Shown here piece after piece: positions 41,736-49,806 of a stretch of DNA of 64,000 bases (positions are counted from its first letter, which is position 1; each line of letters starts with the position of its first letter). The DNA comes from Burkholderiaceae bacterium 16. Lineage in GTDB: Bacteria > Pseudomonadota > Gammaproteobacteria > Burkholderiales > Burkholderiaceae. Location of the stretch: contig JYOD01000041.1 of the NCBI GenBank assembly GCA_000955785.1, positions 55,021-119,020 on the forward strand. Direction: 5' to 3'. A program made the position numbers and the translations under genes. The notes below the pieces were generated by a model. It was not told the origin of the DNA. It did not search any database and was given only the letters and a program-made list of their open reading frames with translations.

Positions 41736-42698
41736 TCAGCGCTTCTCGGTCAGGAACTTGCCCTGGGGACCGCCCGCGTTCTTCTGCCGGCGGGTGTTAC
41801 CGTCCAGGCCGCCTTCCACCGCCCATTCCGCGAACATGGTGGGACCCGGCTCGAAATCGCGCGGCTCCCATTCGGCGTCCAGCTGGTCCTCGTCCGCGTA
41901 GTACTCGATCAGGCCGCCGGCCGGATTCTTGAAGTACCAGAAGTAGGCCGAGGAAATCGGATGCCGGCCCGGGCCGAGCTGCGTGTCCCAGCCGCTGCGC
42001 GACACATGCAGGCCGCCGCCGAATACCTCATGGATATCGCGCACGGTGAAGGCCACGTGGTTCAGGCCGCTCTTGGCCTGCGGCAACTGCAGCAGGAACA
42101 GGTCGTGGTGGCCGCCGTCCGGCGCGCAGCGCAGGAAGGCGCCACGGCCGGGATAGTGGTCCGACGGCACGAAGCCCAGCTTCTCGGTATAGAAGCGCTC
42201 GGTCGCCGCCACGTCCTTGACGAAGAACACCACGTGCCCCACCTCGATCGGCGTGGCGCGCTCATAGATCGGGCTGCGCTGATTCAGGCGCGGCTTGTCG
42301 TTCCATGTGTTCATCGTGGCGCATTCGACTTCGACCTCGCGCTTGCGGGTCAGCTGGAAGCGCACGGCCAGGCCGTTGGGATCGGTACAACCCACGCGCT
42401 CACCCGAGCTGACAAAGCCCGGCTCGGCGCGAATGGCATCCGCGATCTTGTCCAGCGCGGCCTGCGTGTCCACGCCCCACACCACTTCGCGCAGCGTCGG
42501 GCCGTCTTCCATTGCGGCCGGCAGCGCGGGGTCGTCGGTGCGGCGCACCAGCACGCGGCAGCCGTTCAGCGTCTCGAAATCCAGACCGGCCCCATCCTCG
42601 CGCACCAGCGTGAGGCCCCAGTCGGCGAAGAAGCGCCGGCAGGCGTCCAGGTCGTCGGCACCGTAGACGATTTCGTCGATGCCCAGAATCGTGTTCAT
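41736..42698 (-). CDS. VOC-family extradiol-type dioxygenase
   Basis: 320 residues with two VOC domains, as in type I extradiol ring-cleavage enzymes. The likely Fe(II) ligands are in the second domain: H155 (EVGHVVFFV), H214 (LNHVAFTV) and E265 (GGLIEYY). The segment PDGGHHDLFLLQLP is also typical. The start MNTILGIDEIVYG at 42698 has GGAG nine bases upstream. Predicted to open the ring of the diol or phenol formed by the Rieske oxygenase; a different VOC reaction cannot be excluded. Confidence 0.85.
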   Translation of the reverse strand: MNTILGIDEIVYGADDLDACRRFFADWGLTLVREDGAGLDFETLNGCRVLVRRTDDPALPAAMEDGPTLREVVWGVDTQAALDKIADAIRAEPGFVSSGERVGCTDPNGLAVRFQLTRKREVEVECATMNTWNDKPRLNQRSPIYERATPIEVGHVVFFVKDVAATERFYTEKLGFVPSDHYPGRGAFLRCAPDGGHHDLFLLQLPQAKSGLNHVAFTVRDIHEVFGGGLHVSRSGWDTQLGPGRHPISSAYFWYFKNPAGGLIEYYADEDQLDAEWEPRDFEPGPTMFAEWAVEGGLDGNTRRQKNAGGPQGKFLTEKR

Positions 42699-42752
42699 TG
42701 TTCCCATCTCCTGCTGTGTCGCTTGTGTCGTTGCCAACATCGTCGGGGTCGC

Positions 42753-44225
42753 TCAGTTAGCCCACGGCAGCGGTTGTTCATGCATGCCCCAGTACACGCT
42801 CTTCTGCTCCATGTACTGCAGGATGCCCAGCCTCCCCTTCTCTCGGCCCAGGCCACTGTCGCGCCAACCGCCAAACGGCGTCGAGATGGAGAACTGCTTG
42901 TACGTATTGATCCACACGTTGCCCGCCTGCACCGCGCGCGCAAAGCGCCATGCGCGCTTGTAGTCGCGCGTCCACACGCCGGCCGCCAGCGCGTACACGC
43001 TGTCGTTGGCCTGCGCGATCAGGTCGTCCTCGTCGTCGAAGGCCATCGCCACCAGCACCGGCCCGAAGATTTCCTCCTGGCACACGCGGGCGCTGTTATC
43101 CAGCCCTTCGATGATGGTGGGCGTGTAGAAGTAGCCGTTCTCGCAGCCCGCCACCGTCGGGCGGATGCCACCCGTGCGCAGCTGGCCGCCTTCGGATACG
43201 CCCAGCGCCACATACGATTCGATCGAGTCACGGTGGCAGTCGCTGATCAGCGGCCCCATCTGGGTGCGCTCGTCGGCCGGGTCGCCCACGCGCAGGCGCG
43301 CCGCGCCCTCGGCCAGGCGGTCCATGAAAGGCTCATACAAGGAACGTGCCACGAACAGGCGCGAGCCCGCGATGCACGATTCGCCCGAGGAACTGAAGAT
43401 GCCGTACAGCACACCGTTGACCGCATGATCCAGGTCCGCGTCCTCGAACACCATCGTCGGTGACTTGCCGCCCAGCTCCAGCGACACCGGCATCATCTTG
43501 TCGGCGGCGATATGCGCGATATGGCGTCCCGTGGTGGTGCCGCCCGTGAATGACACGCGGCGCACCAGCGGGTGCTTGGTAATGGCGTCGCCGATCACCG
43601 AGCCCTTGCCGGGCAGCACGCTGATGAGGCCCTTGGGCACGCCGGCTTCCTCGCAGATGGCAGCGAGTTCCAGCGCCATCAGCGGCGTGATCTCGGCGGG
43701 CTTGATCACCACCGCGTTGCCCGCGGCCAGCGCCGGCGCCAGCTTCTGCGCCTCGCTGGCGATAGGCGAATTCCACGGCGTGATGGCCGCCACCACGCCC
43801 ATGGCTTCATGCACGCTCATGGTGAGGAAGTCACCACGAGCGGGCGTGAGCGTCTCCTCCAGCGTCTCGCAAGCCGCGGCGAAGAACTGGAAGGTGCCCG
43901 CGGCGCTGGCAACCAGCGCGCGCGTCTCGCTGATGGGCTTGCCGTTGTCCAGGCGCTGGCGCTGAGCGAGGGGCTCTGCGCGCGCGCGGATCAGGTCGGC
44001 CACGCGATGCAGCACGGCTGCGCGCTCGTGCGGCTTGCGCTGGGCCCAGCCGCTGGTGAGGAACGCGCGATGCGCACCCTGCACGGCCTCTTCCACGTCG
44101 TCCAGGCTGGCCGCGTTCAGTTCCGCGACCACTTCGCCGGTGGCCGGGTAGCGCGTGGCGTAGCGCTCGCCGCCGCCCACGCGCCACTCGCCTGCGATAC
44201 AGATGGGGAGAATCTCTTGCTTCAT
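42753..44225 (-). CDS. NAD(P)-dependent aldehyde dehydrogenase
   Basis: 490-residue aldehyde dehydrogenase starting MKQEILPICIAGEW. The catalytic residues are visible: N152 in ITPWNSP, E250 in SLELGGKSP and C284 in SSGESCIAG, and the cofactor motif is FTGGTTTGR. Similar to semialdehyde dehydrogenases of meta-cleavage and amine-degradation pathways. In the operon it lies 22 bases after aspartate dehydrogenase and 54 bases before the VOC gene, so it probably oxidises a ring-cleavage semialdehyde. Confidence 0.9.
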   Translation of the reverse strand: MKQEILPICIAGEWRVGGGERYATRYPATGEVVAELNAASLDDVEEAVQGAHRAFLTSGWAQRKPHERAAVLHRVADLIRARAEPLAQRQRLDNGKPISETRALVASAAGTFQFFAAACETLEETLTPARGDFLTMSVHEAMGVVAAITPWNSPIASEAQKLAPALAAGNAVVIKPAEITPLMALELAAICEEAGVPKGLISVLPGKGSVIGDAITKHPLVRRVSFTGGTTTGRHIAHIAADKMMPVSLELGGKSPTMVFEDADLDHAVNGVLYGIFSSSGESCIAGSRLFVARSLYEPFMDRLAEGAARLRVGDPADERTQMGPLISDCHRDSIESYVALGVSEGGQLRTGGIRPTVAGCENGYFYTPTIIEGLDNSARVCQEEIFGPVLVAMAFDDEDDLIAQANDSVYALAAGVWTRDYKRAWRFARAVQAGNVWINTYKQFSISTPFGGWRDSGLGREKGRLGILQYMEQKSVYWGMHEQPLPWAN

Positions 44226-44247
44226 GATGATTGCCTTGCTGCGCTGC

Positions 44248-45054
44248 TTAAATCGACATGGCGTGGGCACGGTTGCCCAGCGCACGCACCACGCTGAACA
44301 CCGTCAGCGCCGAGGTCTTGGGATTAGCCGCCAGCGGCTTGCCGCGCATGGTCAGCTCGAAACCACCGAAAGCGCCGCGCGCTTCCACATGGTGCACGTT
44401 CTCATCCACGCCAGGATCGGCCAGTAGCCTCACCTGCGTGTGATCCAGCCCGAGCCCGGCCATCGACAGCGTGGCGGCCACATTGGCGTTCTTGGGATAG
44501 AGCCGCGCCGCTTCGCGGGCGGTGCCTTCGAAGATCACCGTGGCTTCGGTCAGCGCATCGAGATCGAACAACGCTTCCGCCGGCGTATCCTTCCACGCGC
44601 CAGGCGGCTTGCGCCCGGTATAAACCACCGCATCGAGGCCGCCCACGCGCGCTGCCGCCAGCGCATCGATGGCGCCGATCGCGCCGGACAGCAGCTGCAC
44701 CTGGGTGCCGCCGCGCCGTGCCGCCGCTTCCAGCCGTTCCGCCAGGCCCGGCGCCGACAACGCGCCCACCGACACCACCATGCAGGCGATGCCGCGCTCC
44801 AGCGCCGGCACGATGTGCTCCTCCAGCGCATGGTGGCCGGCGCATTCCACCAGCAGGTCGGGCCGTCCGTCGGCCTGGCTCAGGCTGGAGGCGACGCGCG
44901 CCCGCGGCGCCAGTGCGGAGACGGCGTGGCGGGCCCGGTCCATCTGGGCTTCCGGCACCACCACCACGTCGAACACAACATCCGGATCGCTCTTGAGCAG
45001 TTCGAGCACGCCGAGCCCGATCGCTCCGCACCCCACCATCGACACGTGCAGCAT
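44248..45054 (-). CDS. L-aspartate dehydrogenase (NadX/AspDH type)
   Basis: 268-residue NAD(P)-dependent dehydrogenase. The N-terminal Rossmann motif is VGCGAIGLGVLELL. Conserved family stretches include LLVECAGHHALEEHIV, LSGAIGAIDALAAA, VVYTGRKPPGAW and YPKNANVAATLSMAGLG, with the catalytic-His region near HHVEARG. A close relative has been characterised as L-aspartate dehydrogenase in Cupriavidus. It lies 12 bases downstream of the ThDP gene. Its natural substrate here may be aspartate/iminoaspartate or a related amino acid formed from the island's substrate. Confidence 0.9.
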   Translation of the reverse strand: MLHVSMVGCGAIGLGVLELLKSDPDVVFDVVVVPEAQMDRARHAVSALAPRARVASSLSQADGRPDLLVECAGHHALEEHIVPALERGIACMVVSVGALSAPGLAERLEAAARRGGTQVQLLSGAIGAIDALAAARVGGLDAVVYTGRKPPGAWKDTPAEALFDLDALTEATVIFEGTAREAARLYPKNANVAATLSMAGLGLDHTQVRLLADPGVDENVHHVEARGAFGGFELTMRGKPLAANPKTSALTVFSVVRALGNRAHAMSI

Positions 45055-45066
45055 GTTGCGTCTCCC

Positions 45067-46782
45067 TCAGACAGTCACGGTGCTGCGTTCGGCCGCGCGC
45101 GCGCTCTTCTCGGCGTCGGCTTCCTTGTTGACCGGCGGGCCGGCGAATGCGGTCTTGAAAGTGCCGATGGACAGCATGTCGATCTCCAGCAGGAACGGAC
45201 CGGGTTCGGCGCTCGCCTCTCCCAGGGCGGCGCCGACATCCGCCAGGTTGCTGACGCGGCGATGGCGCAGCGCCAGCGATTGCGACAGTTGCGCGTAGTC
45301 AGGCGTATGCAGGTCCACGTAGTGGCGGCGGCCGCCGTACTGCGCGTCCTGAATGTTCTTGATCACGCCGTAGCCCTTGTCGTTCATCAGCACGAAGACC
45401 ACATCGGCGCGTTCCTGCACCGCGGTGGCGAGTTCGCCCAGGTTCAGGATGAAGCCGCCGTCGCCGGCCAGGCAGAAGGTCTTCTTGCCCGATGAAGTCA
45501 CCGCCGCGCCCACTGCCGCGCCGATGCCCATCGCCAGGCCCTGGCCGATGCCGCCGCCCAGCGCATGCACGCCGGCGCGGGAGTCAAAAATACGCAGCTG
45601 GCGATTGCCCCAGGTGCTGTTGGATACGGTGACGTCGCGCACCCAGTTGAAGTTGCGGCCTACCGCACCCTGCAGGGCTTCGACCAGTGCCGAATACGGG
45701 CCCAGGCCGTCGATCAGGCCGCTCATGGCGGTCTCGTGCGCGGCGCGCAGGTCGGCGGCGAAATTCGGGTCGACCTTCAGCTTGCCTTCCAGGCGGTCGG
45801 CCAGGCCTTCGAGCGCCAGCGCCGCATCACCGCTGGCGAAGTAGTCGCTCTGGTAGCAGCGGCCTTCGGCGGAGGCATCGGCGTCCACGCGGAACAGCGG
45901 GCGCGGCAGCTTCAGTTCGTACTTCAGCGTTTCATTGCCGCGCAGGCGCGAGCCCACCACCAGCATGGCGTCGCAGGTCTGGTAGAACTGCTCCACCGGC
46001 TTGTGCAGGTTGAAGGCGCCAAGCGTTCGGGGATCGTCTTCCGCCACGATGCCGCGGCCTTGCGTGCTCGTGACCACGCCGAAACCCAGCGCCAGCAGGC
46101 GCTTGACCTGCGCGCCGGCGTGGCGCGCGCCGCCGCCCAGCCACAGCAGCGGGCGCCTGGCCTTGGACAGGCGCTTGGCCAGTTCGTCCAGCGCATGAGC
46201 CGAGGGCACATGCGTGGGCACGGCCAGCGGGCGCAGGTCGGTCGGCATCGGGATCAGCGCGGCCTGAATGTCGATGGGGATTTCCACGCTGACGGGACCG
46301 CTCGGCGCGGTCAGCGCGGTCTGCACGGCGAGCTTGATCGTGCTGAGCGCGGTATCCGCGCTGCGGATGCGGAACGCGGCCTTCGAGATGGCCTTCAGCA
46401 TGGTGAGCTGATCCGGCGCTTCGTGGATGTAGGCCAGGCTCTGGTCCAGGTACGGGGTTTCGATCTGGCCGGTCAGGTGCAGCAGCGGCGTGCCGGCGGT
46501 GAGCGCTTCCACCATGGCGCCGGCGGCATTGCCGGCAGCGGTGCCGGTGCTGGTCAGGCAGACGCCCAGGCCACCCGTGGTGCGGGCGCAGGCGTCGGCC
46601 ATATTGGTGCCGCCCGCTTCGCCGCGCGCGGGGACGAAGCGGATCTTGCCGCGCTCGCCCATCGCGTCGAGGATGGGCATGTTGTGGATCGAGATGACGC
46701 CGAACGCAGCCTTGACGCCGCATTGTTCGAGGAAGGCGGCGATGGCGTAGCCCACCGTGACTTGTTGCTGTTCGTTACGCAT
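45067..46782 (-). CDS. Thiamine-diphosphate-dependent enzyme (acetolactate synthase/2-oxoacid decarboxylase family)
   Basis: 571 residues with the three ThDP-enzyme domains. The PYR domain has FVPARGEAGGTNMADA with the cofactor-activating Glu. The PP domain has LAGDGGFILNLGELATA and VLMNDKGYGVIKNIQDA, the GDG-x(~27)-N cofactor motif. The N-terminal AFGVISIHNMPILDAM resembles decarboxylases more than acetolactate synthase. It overlaps the upstream SDR gene by 8 bases. Most likely it decarboxylates or ligates a 2-oxoacid from the ring-cleavage product; the exact reaction is open. Confidence 0.87.
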   Translation of the reverse strand: MRNEQQQVTVGYAIAAFLEQCGVKAAFGVISIHNMPILDAMGERGKIRFVPARGEAGGTNMADACARTTGGLGVCLTSTGTAAGNAAGAMVEALTAGTPLLHLTGQIETPYLDQSLAYIHEAPDQLTMLKAISKAAFRIRSADTALSTIKLAVQTALTAPSGPVSVEIPIDIQAALIPMPTDLRPLAVPTHVPSAHALDELAKRLSKARRPLLWLGGGARHAGAQVKRLLALGFGVVTSTQGRGIVAEDDPRTLGAFNLHKPVEQFYQTCDAMLVVGSRLRGNETLKYELKLPRPLFRVDADASAEGRCYQSDYFASGDAALALEGLADRLEGKLKVDPNFAADLRAAHETAMSGLIDGLGPYSALVEALQGAVGRNFNWVRDVTVSNSTWGNRQLRIFDSRAGVHALGGGIGQGLAMGIGAAVGAAVTSSGKKTFCLAGDGGFILNLGELATAVQERADVVFVLMNDKGYGVIKNIQDAQYGGRRHYVDLHTPDYAQLSQSLALRHRRVSNLADVGAALGEASAEPGPFLLEIDMLSIGTFKTAFAGPPVNKEADAEKSARAAERSTVTV

Positions 46783-47578
46783 GACGGGAAAGTCCTCCGG
46801 AAATATCGATGTGGCTGCCCGTGGTGTACGAAGACAACGGCGAGGCAAGGAACAGGATCGCGCGCGCGGCTTCCTGCGGCAGGCCAAGACGGCCAAGTTG
46901 AATATGCTTTTGCTGCGCCAGGCGCGCGGTCCACGCGGCCCAGTCGAGGTCGCGCTCGGATTCCGGGCGCGCTTCGAAACGCCGGCGCCACTGGCCCGAC
47001 TCGACCAGGCCGAGCAGGATGCCGTTGACGCGGATGCCCTTGGGGGCGAATTCGGTTGCCAGCGAGCGCACCAGGTTATGCACGCCGGCACGCGCCGCCG
47101 ACGTCGCCACCATATGCGGCTCCGGTTGCACGGCCAGCAGCGAGTTCACGCAGACGATGGCGGCGCTGTCCGAGCGCTCCAGCTGCGCAAGGAACGCGCG
47201 CGTGGCATGGATCACCGAGAAGAACTTGAGCTGCAACTCTTCGAGCCATGCGGCGTCCTCGGTGTTCGCGAACGTGGATACGCGGCCCTGCCCTGCGTTG
47301 TTGACCAGCATGTCGGCCGGGCCGAGCGCGGCCTCGCTGGCGGCGGCAAAGGCGGCTACCTGCGCGGGATCCAGCACGTCGCAGGCGGCGGCGTACAGGC
47401 GCGCATCGGGGAAGCGTGCGCGCAGTTGGCTTTCCGCTTCGCGCAGCCGCGCTTCGTTGCGGCCGCACAGCGCCACTGCGGCGCGCGCTTCCAGCAGTTG
47501 TTCGACGGTGGCCAGGCCGATGCCCGAGGATCCACCCGTGACGACGGCAACCTTGCCGTCGAGTTCAATCATGGACAT
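46775..47578 (-). CDS. SDR-family oxidoreductase
   Basis: About 267 residues. The cofactor motif is VTGGSSGIGLATVEQ, NNAGQGR is present, and SDR landmarks near the active site are CVNSLLAV and the AARAGVHNLVRSLA helix. The usual YxxxK is not clean here: the segment reads MVATSAARAGV, so Tyr and Lys at the active site appear to be replaced. This is similar to SDR relatives that act as binding proteins or use altered chemistry. Start options are ATG 47578 (GAGG upstream) or GTG 47587, which overlaps the IclR stop. Confidence 0.82.
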   Translation of the reverse strand: MSMIELDGKVAVVTGGSSGIGLATVEQLLEARAAVALCGRNEARLREAESQLRARFPDARLYAAACDVLDPAQVAAFAAASEAALGPADMLVNNAGQGRVSTFANTEDAAWLEELQLKFFSVIHATRAFLAQLERSDSAAIVCVNSLLAVQPEPHMVATSAARAGVHNLVRSLATEFAPKGIRVNGILLGLVESGQWRRRFEARPESERDLDWAAWTARLAQQKHIQLGRLGLPQEAARAILFLASPLSSYTTGSHIDISGGLSRHA

Positions 47579-47583
47579 CGTCC

Positions 47584-48414
47584 TCACTCCCGATACAGGT
47601 TGACCACCTTGCCGTGCTCACGCGGCCGGTAGTCCAGCAGGCGGGACAGCTCGCCCGCGGTGTCTCTGACTTTGTCTTCCATCATGTCCAGTTGCTCCGG
47701 ATCGATGCGCGAGGCCGGGATGGTCACGCCCAGCGCGGCCACCACCTTGCAGGTACGATCCCGCACCGGTGCCGCGATGGTCGAGATGCTGGCCTCGAAG
47801 AACGCTTCCTGCAGCACCACGCCCCGCTCGCGGTCGCGCTGCACCATCTCGAACAGTTCTTCAACCGTGCCCGGCGTGCTGGGCGAGAACGCTTCCAGGC
47901 GCGGCTCCGGATAGAGCTGGCGCAGCTCGGCCAGCGTCAGGTCCTCGAGCAGCACGCGTCCGAGCACGGTGGCGTGCGCCGGCAGGCGGGTCCCCACGGT
48001 GACGGAACTGCTGAACGGCGTGGGCGCCACCGACTTGGCCACATAGACAATCGAGCGGCCGTCGCGCACCACCAGGTTGCACGGGTAACGGATGTCGTCG
48101 CGCAGGCGATCCAGCAGCGGCCGTCCCAGCTCGGTAAGTTCCAGCGAAGCCAGGTACTCGAAGCCCAGGCGCAGCACCGCCATGCCGAGGCGGTAATCGC
48201 GGCCGCCGTCGGTGCGTTCGACAAAACCCATCATCTCCAGGGTGGCCAGCAGCCGGAACACCGTGGAGCGGGGCACCTTGAGCCGGCGAGCCAGGTCGGC
48301 CGCCGACAAGGTACGGTCGCGGCGGCTGAACTCGGCCAGCAGGCGCAGGCCGCGCTCCAGTCCGGGCACGATGTACTTGTCCTGGCTGTCTTCCGGAAGG
48401 CGTTCTTGAGTCAT
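47584..48414 (-). CDS. IclR-family transcriptional regulator (copy 2)
   Basis: 276 residues, close paralogue of the IclR protein at 37379-38200. The winged helix carries TLSAADLARRLKVPRSTVFR, and the effector domain carries YPCNLVVRDGRSIVYVAKS and GTRLPAHATVLGRVLLEDL. It sits inside the long leftward operon between the cupin and SDR genes and is probably co-expressed with its targets. It and copy 1 likely bind the same palindromes. The start MTQERLPEDSQD at 48414 aligns with copy 1. Confidence 0.92.
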   Translation of the reverse strand: MTQERLPEDSQDKYIVPGLERGLRLLAEFSRRDRTLSAADLARRLKVPRSTVFRLLATLEMMGFVERTDGGRDYRLGMAVLRLGFEYLASLELTELGRPLLDRLRDDIRYPCNLVVRDGRSIVYVAKSVAPTPFSSSVTVGTRLPAHATVLGRVLLEDLTLAELRQLYPEPRLEAFSPSTPGTVEELFEMVQRDRERGVVLQEAFFEASISTIAAPVRDRTCKVVAALGVTIPASRIDPEQLDMMEDKVRDTAGELSRLLDYRPREHGKVVNLYRE

Positions 48415-48481
48415 GAGAGGTTCGTGTTCCACTGGGTCCGGCGCACGGCGGCGGTTGCTTTGGCGCGCCGGCTTCTCGCTA

Positions 48482-49018
48482 TCAGCGCTTGACCTTGGTG
48501 AGCGGGTGCTCGGGCGGGTACGTCGGCGTGATCGGCTTCTTGGCGCCGAGCATCACGCACATCAGCGCGTCTTCCTCGCCGATGTTGATTTCCTCGCGGT
48601 ACACGCCGGGGGGCACCGAGACCAGGTCGCGGTCGGTCAGGATGGTTTCGTAACGCTCGCCGTCCTTTTCCAGGATCAGCTTGATCTTGCCGCGCATGAC
48701 GAAGAAGACTTCTTCCACATCCGTGTGCAGGTGCGACGGGCCTTCGTGGCCGGCCGGGATGATCATGGTCGAGAAGGTGAAATTCTCGGACGGCACGGTA
48801 TTGGTGTCGGTGGCCACGCCGGTGCCGCCGGTGCCGAGGTAACGCATCTGCGCGCGGCGGTACTTGGGATCGTAGTCAGCCTGGAACTTGAGTGCGTCCC
48901 AGTCGTAGCGGCGGGTGGAGAAGCGCGCGACGCGAGTCTCCATCCACTGGTCGAAGGAAGCGCCGGACGGCTGCTCCCAGGAACGCTTGATGTTGTCTTG
49001 TTGGGAAAGATCGCTCAT
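48482..49018 (-). CDS. Cupin-domain protein with altered metal site
   Basis: 178 residues with one cupin barrel (~80-160). Motif 1 reads GPSHLHTDVEEVFFVMRG with H96, H98 and a Glu. Motif 2 reads PPGVYREEIN, where the usual His is Arg141, so a full 3-His-1-Glu site is not present. Predicted as a small dioxygenase-like, isomerase or ligand-binding protein of the island. N-terminal 50 residues are polar and Trp/Tyr rich. It lies 17 bases downstream of the SDR gene. Confidence 0.82.
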   Translation of the reverse strand: MSDLSQQDNIKRSWEQPSGASFDQWMETRVARFSTRRYDWDALKFQADYDPKYRRAQMRYLGTGGTGVATDTNTVPSENFTFSTMIIPAGHEGPSHLHTDVEEVFFVMRGKIKLILEKDGERYETILTDRDLVSVPPGVYREEINIGEEDALMCVMLGAKKPITPTYPPEHPLTKVKR

Positions 49019-49035
49019 TTGGATTCCTTGTTGAC

Positions 49036-49806
49036 TCAGTGCATGACGAAGCCGCCGTTGACGGCCAGCGTCTGGCCCGTCACGAAGCGGGACAGATCCG
49101 ATAGTGCGAACAGCACGGCCCCGGAGACATCCTCGGGTAGCTGTTCGCGGGAAATCGCGCGTTGCTCGCGATACAGGTCGCGCCTCTTCTGGGGCACGTA
49201 TTCCGTCGCCTCCACCATGGTCAGCCCCGGTGCGATGGCATTGACAGTGACCTGGTCGTCGCCCAGCTCGCGCGCCAGCGAACGGCTCATGCCGATGATG
49301 GCGCTCTTGCTGGCCACGTACGCCAGCAGGTTGGGCGCGCCCCACAGCGGCGTGTCCGACGCGAGGTTGACGATGGCGCCGCGGCGCGAGGCGCGCAGTG
49401 CCGGCAGGCAGGCGGTAGTCATCAGCCAGGTACCGCGCACGTTGATGTTCATCACGCGGTCCCAGGTGGCGATGTCGATGGCGCTGGCGTCGCGGCCGCC
49501 GGAGTCGGTGACCGCGGCGTTGTTGACGAGCCCGTCCAGGCCGCCAAGCCCGGCCACGGCGGCGGCGGCGCAGGCCGTCACCGATTCGGGATTGCCGAGG
49601 TCAAGCGCGAGCGGCAGCGCCGTCAGGCCACGGGCCTGCAACGCGGCGGCTTCCTCGTGCAAGCGGTCCGCGAGGATGTCGGCCATCGCGACGGCGGCGC
49701 CGGCTTCGGCGATCGCGGTGGCAAAGGCCAGGCCCAGCCCGCGCGCCGCGCCGGTCACCAGCACGCGGCGGCCGGCCAGCAGGTTGTTGCGGTCGATCTC
49801 AGGCAT
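49036..49806 (-). CDS. SDR-family dehydrogenase
   Basis: 256-residue classical SDR. The cofactor site is VTGAARGLGLAFA, with NNAAVTDSGG, the catalytic Ser in IVNLASDTPLWG and YxxxK in LLAYVASKSAI. Its start overlaps the Rieske stop by 8 bases, so the two proteins are translationally coupled. Such a pairing suggests dehydrogenation of the cis-dihydrodiol or alcohol made by the oxygenase, although dihydrodiol specificity is not proven by sequence. Confidence 0.88.
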   Translation of the reverse strand: MPEIDRNNLLAGRRVLVTGAARGLGLAFATAIAEAGAAVAMADILADRLHEEAAALQARGLTALPLALDLGNPESVTACAAAAVAGLGGLDGLVNNAAVTDSGGRDASAIDIATWDRVMNINVRGTWLMTTACLPALRASRRGAIVNLASDTPLWGAPNLLAYVASKSAIIGMSRSLARELGDDQVTVNAIAPGLTMVEATEYVPQKRRDLYREQRAISREQLPEDVSGAVLFALSDLSRFVTGQTLAVNGGFVMH

